Part shown: one piece after another, positions 1-6,816 of the stretch | Layout of the letters: every line of letters begins with the position of its first letter | How positions within the stretch are numbered: position 1 is the first letter of the stretch | Source: Gemmatimonadota bacterium | GTDB lineage: Bacteria > Gemmatimonadota > Gemmatimonadetes > Gemmatimonadales > Gemmatimonadaceae | Assembly (NCBI GenBank): GCA_947457715.1 | Contig: CANGXK010000110.1 | Location: forward strand, 1 to 7,954 | Reading direction: 5' to 3' | Length of the DNA: 7,954 nt | Notes under the pieces: generated by a model | What the model was told of the DNA's origin: nothing | Databases searched by the model: none | The model's input: only the letters and a program-made list of their open reading frames with translations | Made by a program: the position numbers and the translations under genes

Positions 1-759
<759 letters not shown>

Positions 760-760
760 G

Positions 761-825
761 CTTGCACAAGGGGTGAAGGTGCAAGGGGCAGCGTCGTTGA
801 ACGGTTCCACGACGCTGCCCCCTTG
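761..825 (+). terminator. Double hairpin after hslU, probable factor-independent-type terminator
   Basis: Two adjacent stem-loops begin 2 bases after the hslU stop codon. The first pairs CTTGCAC (761-767) with GTGCAAG (779-785). The second is much stronger: a perfect 13-bp GC-rich stem (785-797 with 809-821) around an 11-base loop, extended by three more pairs past a one-base bulge (782-784 with 823-825). The stems share bases 782-785, so they cannot both form completely. No run of T follows (CCTTGAAAGT), so this is not a textbook intrinsic terminator. Position and strength still suggest it ends or trims hslU transcripts. Confidence 0.6.
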
Positions 826-908
826 AAAGTCCCTTGGCACTGCAGGAAAGTCTCGCGTCATTGCGCTGAGGGTTGGCTCGGCGAGTGTCGTTCCATAACT
901 TTCTCCGG

Positions 909-1835
909 ATGCCGCTCATTCACCCGCCGCATCGTGACTTCCTGAACATCGCGGACTTCTCCCCTGCGGAGACGTTCGCGCTGCTCGACCTCGCCGAACG
1001 CATGCGCACCGGCGCCTATGACCGCAAGCCATTGGCGGGGAAGGCGTTGGCTATGATCTTCATGAAATCGTCCACGCGCACCCGGGTCTCATTCGAGGTT
1101 GGGGTGACCCAGTTGGGCGGCACGGCGCATTTCCTGTCGCCGCGCGATGTGCAGCTTGGGCGTGGAGAGCCGATCGCCGACACGGCGCGGGTGCTCGACC
1201 GCTATGTGCACGGAATCATGATCCGTACGTTCGCCCACGCCGATGTGGAGACCCTTGCCGAGTACGCGAAGGTACCCATCATCAACGGGCTCACTGACCG
1301 GTCACATCCCTGTCAGATCCTCGCCGATGTCCTCACGATGCAACAGCATCTCGGGGACGTGCGAGGCAAGACCGTGGCGTGGATCGGCGACGGTAACAAC
1401 ATGGCCAACTCGTGGATCGAGGCGGCCGCGCATCTGGGTTTCACGCTGCGTCTGGCCTGTCCCGAGGGCTATGATCCCGACGAGTCGTTCCTGCGCGCGG
1501 GAATGGCGTCAGGCATGGTGCAGTTGCTGCGCGACCCGCGCGAAGCCGCGGCTGGCGCTGACGTGGTGACCACCGATGTGTGGGCGTCGATGGGGCAGGA
1601 AGAGGAGCAGGCGAAACGCGCCCTCGCCTTCTCGCTGTATCAGGTCGACGCGCCGTTGATGTCGCTCGCGGCACCGCACGCGATCTTCCTGCATTGTCTG
1701 CCGGCGCACCGCGGCGAAGAAGTCACCGCCGAAGTGCTCGATGGCCCGCAGAGCGTGGTGTGGGACGAGGCCGAGAATCGTCTGCACATTCAGAAGGCGA
1801 TCATGGCCGCGCTGATGGGGAACGAAGCGCTCTAA
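909..1835 (+). CDS. argF: Ornithine carbamoyltransferase
   Basis: This cytoplasmic enzyme makes citrulline from carbamoyl phosphate and ornithine in arginine biosynthesis. From the ATG at 909 it is 308 residues, a normal length for the family. The carbamoyl-phosphate loop SSTRTR is at 54-59, followed by LGRGEP (83-88), HPCQ (133-136), GDGNNMANSW (160-169), the ornithine-side SMG loop in DVWASMG (223-229), and HCLPAHRGEE (262-271) with the reactive Cys263. The SMG and HCLP motifs separate it from aspartate carbamoyltransferase. The LGRGEP segment looks like ordinary OTC rather than acetyl- or succinyl-ornithine variants. In-frame TTG (873) and GTG (885) codons could start it earlier, but the extra residues are not family-like, and the AG-rich GAGGG (868-872) abuts the TTG. 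ATG 909 lacks a clear Shine-Dalgarno sequence, so the start is less certain than the identity. Confidence 0.94.
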   Translation: MPLIHPPHRDFLNIADFSPAETFALLDLAERMRTGAYDRKPLAGKALAMIFMKSSTRTRVSFEVGVTQLGGTAHFLSPRDVQLGRGEPIADTARVLDRYVHGIMIRTFAHADVETLAEYAKVPIINGLTDRSHPCQILADVLTMQQHLGDVRGKTVAWIGDGNNMANSWIEAAAHLGFTLRLACPEGYDPDESFLRAGMASGMVQLLRDPREAAAGADVVTTDVWASMGQEEEQAKRALAFSLYQVDAPLMSLAAPHAIFLHCLPAHRGEEVTAEVLDGPQSVVWDEAENRLHIQKAIMAALMGNEAL

Positions 1836-1852
1836 ACCCGGATTTACACATC

Positions 1853-2317
1853 ATGCCAATCGCTGAAGGAATACCCGCCCCCGATTTCACGCTCCCGACC
1901 GACGCCGGCGAGACGCTCACGCTCTCGTCGCTCCGTGGTCAGTGGGTCGTGCTCTTCGCCTATCCGAAAGACGATACGTCCGGCTGCACCGTGGAAGCGT
2001 GCGAGTTCCGCGACGCGCTCCCGCAGTTCGATGCCTCGAAGGCCGTCATTCTCGGGATCAGCCCTGACTCCGTGAAGTCGCACGTGAAGTTCAAGGCCAA
2101 GTTCGAGTTGCCGTACACGCTGTTGGCCGATGAAGAGAAGACCGTGCTGCAGGCGTATGACGTGTGGAAGGAGAAGTCCATGTACGGCAAGAAGTACATG
2201 GGCGTCGAGCGCACTACGTTCCTTATCGATCCGCAGGGGCAGATCGCCAAGGTGTTCACCAAGGTGAAGCCTGCCGGTCACGCCGCCGAAGTCATGGCGG
2301 CGATCGCGGCCGGCTGA
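1853..2317 (+). CDS. bcp: Thiol peroxidase of the PrxQ/BCP family (atypical 2-Cys peroxiredoxin)
   Basis: This is a 154-residue cytoplasmic peroxiredoxin that reduces H2O2 and organic hydroperoxides, normally recharged by thioredoxin. The catalytic motif PKDDTSGC (38-45) carries the peroxidatic Cys45 and its activating Thr42. Cys50, five residues on, is the resolving cysteine position of the PrxQ subgroup. Arg120, in GVERTTFLID, is the conserved active-site arginine. Length and N-terminus (APDFTLP) are typical. The reading frame continues upstream inside argF, but the ATG at 1853 gives the family N-terminus. It lies 17 bases after the argF stop on the same strand, so the two are probably co-transcribed, although no good Shine-Dalgarno sequence is visible. 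It converges on the sqr gene with 10 bases between stops. Its closeness to a sulfide oxidation operon could be chance. Confidence 0.95.
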   Translation: MPIAEGIPAPDFTLPTDAGETLTLSSLRGQWVVLFAYPKDDTSGCTVEACEFRDALPQFDASKAVILGISPDSVKSHVKFKAKFELPYTLLADEEKTVLQAYDVWKEKSMYGKKYMGVERTTFLIDPQGQIAKVFTKVKPAGHAAEVMAAIAAG

Positions 2318-2327
2318 CCCTGGCGCG

Positions 2328-3530
2328 TTACATCCGCCCGCGCAGCATGCCGTGCCAGTACAGTTGCGGCAGCAAGTACGTCTTCACGGCGTACATGCTG
2401 TACCGCTCCTTGTTCTGGTCGATCGGGAACGACTCCGTCGGCTCCTTGCTGTAGTCGAATTCCGCCATCACGAGCGTGCCATAGCCGGTCACCACGGGGC
2501 ACGCCGTGTAGCCGTTGTAGAATCCCGTGAGCGGCAGGCCACGCCGGGACGCCATCAGGTTCGCCGCGACCACGGGCGCCTGTTCTCGAACCGCGGCGCC
2601 GGTCTTCGAGGTGGGCAGGTTGCTGCAGTCGCCCAGGCCGAAGACGTCCGGATAGCGCACGTGCACGAGCGTGTGCTTGTCGACCTCGACCCACCCCTCG
2701 GCGTTGCCCAATGGACTCGCCTTCAGGAAATCCGGCGCGTACTGCGGCGGCGTGACATGGATCAGGTCGTAGTGCAGCGTGATCGGCTCGGCGCCGGTTC
2801 GCGCAAACACGGCCTCGTGTCGCTCCGGATCCAGCGACACCAGATCGTGACCCAGCTGAATGTCGATGTCGCGCGCAGCGCAGATGTCGCGAAACGTGCC
2901 GGCATACGCCGGTGACGTGAAGTTCGTCGGCTTGGCATTCATGAACCGCACCGTCGACTGTTCGCGGACGCCCTGCTTGCGAAAGGCTTCTTCCGCGAGA
3001 TACATGATCTTCTGCGGGGCGCCGCCACACTTCACGGGCGTCTTCGGTTCCGTGAAGAGTGCGGTGCCGCCGCGGAATGACTGGATCGCGTCCCAGGTCG
3101 CTTCCACGGTGTTGAAGTCGTAGTTGCTCACGACGCCTGTGCCCGGCTTGCCGACACTCGCCTTCAGGCCGGGGATGGTGTTCCACTCGATCTGGTTGCC
3201 CGCCGCCACTACGAGCTGCTCGTAGCCGATCTCACGGCCGTCGTCGAGGTGCACCCGATGCGCCACCGGATCGATCGCCGTGACCCGCTGCTTGATCCAC
3301 GTGGTGCCGCGCGGAATGAATTCCGCTTCCGGGCGCACGGAGTGCGCGCGGCTGGTGATGCCGGCGCCAACCAAGGTCCAGAGGGGTTGGTAGTAGTGCT
3401 GCTCTGAGGGCTCAATGATGGCCAGCTGCGGGCAATCGGGGCGGTTGTGGAGATGGGCGGCCACCGTGATCCCGGCCGAACCACCGCCGATGATGACCAC
3501 CTCATATTGCTCTGTCGCGGGAGCGTTCAT
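2328..3530 (-). CDS. sqr: Type II sulfide:quinone oxidoreductase (SQR)
   Basis: This 400-residue flavoprotein oxidises H2S to persulfide or polysulfide and passes electrons to membrane quinone. It starts with the FAD dinucleotide fold IIGGGSAG (13-20). It carries the two redox cysteines of type II SQRs: Cys168 in KCGGAPQKIMYL and Cys344 in YTACPVVTGYG. The second FAD segment is FGLGDCSNLPTSK (297-309). These blocks, HVTPP (258-262), and the C-terminal run FPIDQNKERYSMY (368-380) to LYWHGMLRG (390-398) match the mitochondrial SQOR type closely. The third cysteine of type I SQRs is not apparent. The hydrophobic C-terminus fits peripheral membrane attachment. Its ATG overlaps the stop of the DUF1641 gene by 4 bases (ATGA). 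A GGAGG lies 9 bases upstream inside that gene, which fixes the start. It is last in the operon; a flavocytochrome or NADH dehydrogenase is less likely. Confidence 0.94.
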   Translation of the reverse strand: MNAPATEQYEVVIIGGGSAGITVAAHLHNRPDCPQLAIIEPSEQHYYQPLWTLVGAGITSRAHSVRPEAEFIPRGTTWIKQRVTAIDPVAHRVHLDDGREIGYEQLVVAAGNQIEWNTIPGLKASVGKPGTGVVSNYDFNTVEATWDAIQSFRGGTALFTEPKTPVKCGGAPQKIMYLAEEAFRKQGVREQSTVRFMNAKPTNFTSPAYAGTFRDICAARDIDIQLGHDLVSLDPERHEAVFARTGAEPITLHYDLIHVTPPQYAPDFLKASPLGNAEGWVEVDKHTLVHVRYPDVFGLGDCSNLPTSKTGAAVREQAPVVAANLMASRRGLPLTGFYNGYTACPVVTGYGTLVMAEFDYSKEPTESFPIDQNKERYSMYAVKTYLLPQLYWHGMLRGRM

Positions 3531-4030
3531 GAGCGCGTTCCTCCGGTGTGCGCGGCGCGTTCGCCGATCGCGCGGGCCATTGCCACGGTGAGGCCGATCG
3601 TGTGTTGCACCTGCGGGTCGCGCAGCGCGCGGAGCGTCCCGAACAATCCGACAGGTTGAGCGGTGCGCCGTGCGTTGTCCAACAGCGCTGGTACGTCGTC
3701 CAGCACCGGGGCCAGCTCGGCGATCGCACCCAGATGACGGAGCAGCACGTCGAGTTGACGTGTCGTCTCCGGCGCCGTCAATCGCTCGAGCAGCGCCAGT
3801 GACGCATGTAGTCGGGCATCGACATCGATCCCGTGCTGACGGCCTTGTGCCACCAATGCATCAAACGTGTCGAGGCCGATGCCGAGCATCAGCGGTGCCT
3901 GCCGCGCCAGAGCGGCCACCGGCTCCAGCTCGGCCAGCACCCGATCCATGCGGGCCGCGAGCGCGTCCAACCGCTCCATGGCGGCAGGCGCCGTCGCCGG
4001 CACCATCGGCGTTGTCAGAGAAGTCTCCAT
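3527..4030 (-). CDS. DUF1641 family protein, function unknown
   Basis: This is a small 167-residue protein with no signal peptide and no obvious membrane span. It is rich in Ala and Leu and probably almost all helical. The recognisable part is near the C-terminus: GLFGTLRALRDPQVQHTIG (128-146), the hallmark of DUF1641, which is commonly encoded beside SQR-like flavoproteins or formate dehydrogenases. The N-terminal half has Leu/Arg/Glu-spaced helices (MERLDALAARMDRVLAELE, 18-36) that could form a coiled coil. It has no Cys or other obvious catalytic residues. Its ATG overlaps the stop of the dioxygenase-rhodanese gene by one base (TGATG), and its own stop overlaps the sqr ATG by four. A longer open frame runs upstream to about 4888 but is antisense-type shadow of the preceding gene. 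I infer an accessory, assembly or anchoring role for SQR or its partner; no biochemical function is known to me. Confidence 0.85.
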   Translation of the reverse strand: METSLTTPMVPATAPAAMERLDALAARMDRVLAELEPVAALARQAPLMLGIGLDTFDALVAQGRQHGIDVDARLHASLALLERLTAPETTRQLDVLLRHLGAIAELAPVLDDVPALLDNARRTAQPVGLFGTLRALRDPQVQHTIGLTVAMARAIGERAAHTGGTRS

Positions 4031-5466
4031 CACGCACGCCCCGCGGTGGCCAGTGCCGGCTCGCCCACTTTCCAGTTGGCGAACAGGTCCGCCACGTTCA
4101 CCGTGCGGTATCCGTGGCGCTCCAGCAGCGCCACCGCATGGGACGACCGGGCGCCGCTGTTGCAGTGCACGATGAGAGGCAGGTCGCGAGGAAGCTCCGC
4201 CAGTCGCACCAACAGGCGTGTATGGGCGATGTTCACGGCACCGGGAATGTGCGCGACATCGAAATCCACCTTGCCGCGGACATCGAGAATGCGCACGCCG
4301 CCGGCGAGCCGCCTCGCCTCGAGCGCCGTCATGTCGATTGAGTCGATGTGGCTCACGCTGCCGTCGGCCGCCTGATACGCCGCGAAGTCGTCCGGCGTCA
4401 CGTACCCGCGGATGTCGTCGAGACCGATGCGCAGCAGTTGGCGCACCGCATGGTCGACCCGATGCTCGTCCACGATCAGGTAGATGGGCGTCCCTTCGTC
4501 CACGTACGACCCGGCAATATTCACGAACTGGTAGTCGAGCTCGCAGAGCAGGGCTCCCGGCAGATGCGCTGCGAGAAACTCCATCCGTCCCCGCGTATCG
4601 AGCACCACGATGTCGGTGCGTCCGGCCAAGGCCCGAAAGGCGGTCAGCGCGATGCGCGGCAGTGTCGGCACGTGGCCGATCACCGGCGGCCCGATCCGGT
4701 TGTCGCGCTTCATCCGGGCGAAGTACATAGGCGGCTCCGGCTGGCCACTCAGGATGTAGTCTACAAAGGCATCTTCCGTCGTTGCGGCGCGAATCGCTGG
4801 ATTGAAGCGGAGCTCGTAGCCCACGGTCGACATCGGCACATCGCCGAGCGACTTGCCGCAGGCGCTCCCCGCGCCGTGCGCCGGCCACACCTGGGTGTGT
4901 TCCGGAAGCGCCCGAAGGACCTCGAGCGAGTGGTAGAGCTGTATCGCGCCCGGAACCTGCGTGCCGATGGCTCCCGCCGCCTGTTCAAGCAAGTCCGGCC
5001 GTCCGAGATCACCGACAAAGACGAAGTCGCCGGTGATCACACCGATCGGTTCGGTTGCCCCACTCCCGTGATCCACCACAGAGTAGCAGACATGCTCCGG
5101 GGTATGCCCGGGCGTGTGGAGCACCGTGAACTCAATGTTGCCGACCGCGAAGCGGTCGCCGTGTTTCACGAGATGGTGCGGGTAGGTCGACCCGACGAGC
5201 CACTCGTAGCGCCAATCCGGCCCGCCCTCGTCGCTGGCGTACACGGGGATGCCCCGCTCGGCGAACTCCCGGAGCCCTGAAATGTAGTCGGCATGAATAT
5301 GCGTATCGGCCGCGGCGACAATCGTCAGCTTATGCCTGGCGGCGAGCTCCAGATAGCGATCAATGTCGCGTTCGGGATCGAAGACGATCGCCTGGCCAGT
5401 CCGTGGGCAGCCGACCAGGTAGGCGTACTGGGCAAGCGACGAATCGAGTACTTGGCGAACGAGCAT
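4030..5466 (-). CDS. CstB-like persulfide dioxygenase fused to two rhodanese domains
   Basis: This is a 478-residue cytoplasmic fusion enzyme. Residues about 1-255 are a metallo-beta-lactamase-fold persulfide dioxygenase. THIHADY (55-61), HTPGHTPEH (117-125) and TGD (145-147) supply the likely ferrous-iron ligands His56, His121 and Asp147 by analogy with ETHE1. PAHGAGSACG (195-204) places Cys203 near the active site, as in staphylococcal CstB. A first rhodanese-like domain (about 270-365) lacks the catalytic cysteine, with VDEHRV at the loop position. The second (about 375-470) has a full loop, CNSGARS, with Cys435. This MBL, pseudo-rhodanese, rhodanese order is that of CstB, which converts persulfide to thiosulfate. 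The start at 5466 is set by GAGG 8 bases upstream; the open frame continuing to 6615 is antisense to gcvT. It is first in the operon with DUF1641 and sqr. The N-terminal domain alone could be mistaken for glyoxalase II. Confidence 0.92.
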   Translation of the reverse strand: MLVRQVLDSSLAQYAYLVGCPRTGQAIVFDPERDIDRYLELAARHKLTIVAAADTHIHADYISGLREFAERGIPVYASDEGGPDWRYEWLVGSTYPHHLVKHGDRFAVGNIEFTVLHTPGHTPEHVCYSVVDHGSGATEPIGVITGDFVFVGDLGRPDLLEQAAGAIGTQVPGAIQLYHSLEVLRALPEHTQVWPAHGAGSACGKSLGDVPMSTVGYELRFNPAIRAATTEDAFVDYILSGQPEPPMYFARMKRDNRIGPPVIGHVPTLPRIALTAFRALAGRTDIVVLDTRGRMEFLAAHLPGALLCELDYQFVNIAGSYVDEGTPIYLIVDEHRVDHAVRQLLRIGLDDIRGYVTPDDFAAYQAADGSVSHIDSIDMTALEARRLAGGVRILDVRGKVDFDVAHIPGAVNIAHTRLLVRLAELPRDLPLIVHCNSGARSSHAVALLERHGYRTVNVADLFANWKVGEPALATAGRA

Positions 5467-5474
5467 GGCAGGAT

Positions 5475-5478
5475 CCTC
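5475..5478 (-). promoter_or_regulatory. Ribosome binding site deciding the dioxygenase-rhodanese start
   Basis: On the minus strand GAGG lies 8 bases before the ATG at 5466, in the context TTTGAGGATCCTGCCATG. It supports 5466 over the much longer upstream open frame. Confidence 0.65.
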
Positions 5479-5500
5479 AAACCGGAATGGAGTGGATCGT

Positions 5501-5530
5501 ATTGTATAAAGATATAATTGAAGATGTATA
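5501..5530 (-). promoter_or_regulatory. Candidate sigma70-type promoter for the sulfide oxidation operon
   Basis: On the minus strand TATACA (5530-5525) and TACAAT (5506-5501) are separated by 18 bases, matching the -35 and -10 consensus at 4 and 5 of 6 positions. Transcription would begin about 28-30 bases before the ATG at 5466, leaving room for the ribosome binding site. The element lies within a 38-base AT-rich island in otherwise GC-rich DNA. This is consensus matching by eye only, and the host's promoter preferences are unknown. Confidence 0.45.
5513..5518 (+). promoter_or_regulatory. Perfect TATAAT, candidate -10 element toward gcvT
   Basis: The plus strand carries an exact TATAAT in the same AT-rich island. 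No convincing -35 hexamer is found 16-18 bases upstream (the stretch around 5489-5496 is GGAGTGGA). If used, it would give gcvT a leader of roughly 180 bases. It overlaps the candidate promoter of the opposite strand, so the two directions could compete or share a regulator. Confidence 0.35.
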
Positions 5531-5536
5531 TTGTGT

Positions 5537-5703
5537 CCGCCGTCGGGGGAGACCTGACGTGTCTGTACGGCATTCGCGGTACTCGCTGGGGCGCCGATGG
5601 GCCGTGCGGTCGGATCGGGCCGTCCTGTATGGCGCCCACTCCGCTCTGGGCGCATCTTTACACGGTGCCGGCCGCTTCGGCCGATTACCGCTTTTCCAGA
5701 CAG
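5537..5703 (+). other. Untranslated leader of gcvT with possible hairpins
   Basis: This 167-base stretch returns to GC-rich composition and has no supported gene. An in-frame open extension of gcvT exists, but its residues do not resemble the family. GGGCGCC (5589-5595) can pair with GGCGCCC (5631-5637). A compact hairpin sits 13 bases before the gcvT ATG: CGGCCG (5669-5674), loop CTT, CGGCCG (5678-5683), flanked by CGGT/ACCG pairs (5663-5666 with 5687-5690). GGGCCGT occurs twice (5599-5605, 5617-5623). The conserved core motifs of a glycine riboswitch are not seen. Confidence 0.4.
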
Positions 5704-6816
5704 ATGACGACACCAGACCCTCGCCCGCTCAAGCGGACGCCGCTCCATGACGTTCACGTCGCGCTCGGCGCGAAGATCGTCCCCTTCGCCGGCTATGAAA
5801 TGCCGGTGCAGTATCCGACCGGCATCACCGCCGAGCACAATGCCGTGCGCACGTCGTGCGGTATGTTCGACGTGTCGCACATGGGCGAAGTGATCGTGCG
5901 CGGCCCGGATGCGATTCGCTTCGTGTCCTCGGTGACCAGCAACGATGTCGAAGCACTCGCCGTCGGTCAGATCCAGTACTCCACGCTGCTGCGGGCCGAT
6001 GGTACGATCGTCGACGACCTGCTGGTCTATCGGTTCGTCGATCATCTCATGCTCGTGATCAATGCCAGCAATCGCGAGAAGGATCTCGCGCATCTGCAGG
6101 CCAACATCGTGGGCTTCGACTGTACGATGACGGACATTTCCGACAGCATGGCGCTGCTGGCGGTACAGGGGCCGCAGGCGCCGGCGATTACGGCGTCGCT
6201 GTCTGACGTGCCGTTGGACGGCATCAAGTACTACTGGTTCACCGAGGGCAAGGTCGCCGGGGTGCCGTGCATCATCTCGCGCACCGGCTATACCGGCGAG
6301 TTGGGCTTCGAGTTGTACTTCGACGCGGCCCATGCCGTGACCGTGTGGGATGCCGTGATGGCCGCCGGCGCCGTGACGCCGGCCGGGCTGGGGTGCCGCG
6401 ATTCGCTGCGCCTCGAGGCGGGCATGTGCCTCTACGGCAACGAACTCGACGATCACACCACGCCTATCGAAGCGGGGCTCAACTGGCTGGTGAAGCTGGC
6501 CAAGCGCGAGCCATTCCTCGGCAAGGACGTGCTGATGCGACAGCAGCAGGAAGGCAGCGACCGCAAGCTTGTCGGTTTCACGATCGATGAGCGTGCGATT
6601 CCGCGCCATGGGCACGGGGTCGTGTATGGCGGCGTACCCATCGGGGAGGTGTGCAGCGGCTGCATGAGTCCGACGCTCGGCGTCCCGATCGGTACCTGCT
6701 ATCTCCCGGCGGCCGCGGCGGTGGACGGCACACCGTTCGAGATCGATATTCGTGGGCGCAAGCTACCGGCGCGCGTGGTGAAGCTGCCGTTCTACAAGCG
6801 GGCAGGGAAGGCGTGA
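5704..6816 (+). CDS. gcvT: Aminomethyltransferase, T protein of the glycine cleavage system
   Basis: This cytoplasmic enzyme takes the aminomethyl group from lipoylated H protein, releases ammonia and makes 5,10-methylene-tetrahydrofolate. From the ATG at 5704 it has 370 residues, normal for the family. It begins with the expected [19 protein letters not shown] (12-30), followed by FDVSHMGE (55-62). TIVDDLLVY (101-109) carries the catalytic aspartate region (Asp104/105). Next come the folate-site [13 protein letters not shown] (193-205), [14 protein letters not shown] (228-241) and GNELDD (245-250), then the C-terminal domain. The frame stays open upstream to 5518, but those 62 residues look unrelated. 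The Shine-Dalgarno sequence is weak (AGACAG). No gcvH or gcvP is visible; the next gene is a sigma-54 activator overlapping by 4 bases. It is diverged from the sulfide operon across 237 bases. YgfZ-type paralogues lack this full motif set. Confidence 0.95.
   Translation: MTTPDPRPLKRTPLHDVHVALGAKIVPFAGYEMPVQYPTGITAEHNAVRTSCGMFDVSHMGEVIVRGPDAIRFVSSVTSNDVEALAVGQIQYSTLLRADGTIVDDLLVYRFVDHLMLVINASNREKDLAHLQANIVGFDCTMTDISDSMALLAVQGPQAPAITASLSDVPLDGIKYYWFTEGKVAGVPCIISRTGYTGELGFELYFDAAHAVTVWDAVMAAGAVTPAGLGCRDSLRLEAGMCLYGNELDDHTTPIEAGLNWLVKLAKREPFLGKDVLMRQQQEGSDRKLVGFTIDERAIPRHGHGVVYGGVPIGEVCSGCMSPTLGVPIGTCYLPAAAAVDGTPFEIDIRGRKLPARVVKLPFYKRAGKA

Noticed and set aside
835..849. TGGCAC before argF as a sigma-54 promoter
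   Set aside because: The -12 half reads GAAA where TTGC is required, so only the -24 half matches.
2278..3186. 302-codon open frame on the minus strand within sqr
   Set aside because: It is an Arg/Gly/Ala-rich alternate frame fully inside the well-recognised SQR coding sequence.
5518..5703. 62-residue N-terminal extension of GcvT from an ATG at 5518
   Set aside because: The ATG sits on the TATAAT element, the residues do not resemble GcvT, and ATG 5704 gives the normal length and N-terminus.
5537..5703. Glycine riboswitch upstream of gcvT
   Set aside because: The conserved core motifs expected of the glycine aptamer were not found by eye; only generic GC-rich hairpins are present.
5467..6615. 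Long in-frame upstream extension of the dioxygenase-rhodanese gene on the minus strand (total 861 codons)
   Set aside because: The extension is antisense to gcvT, is rich in His/Arg as expected of a GC-rich shadow frame, and shows no domain. The ATG at 5466 has a ribosome binding site and gives the family N-terminus.
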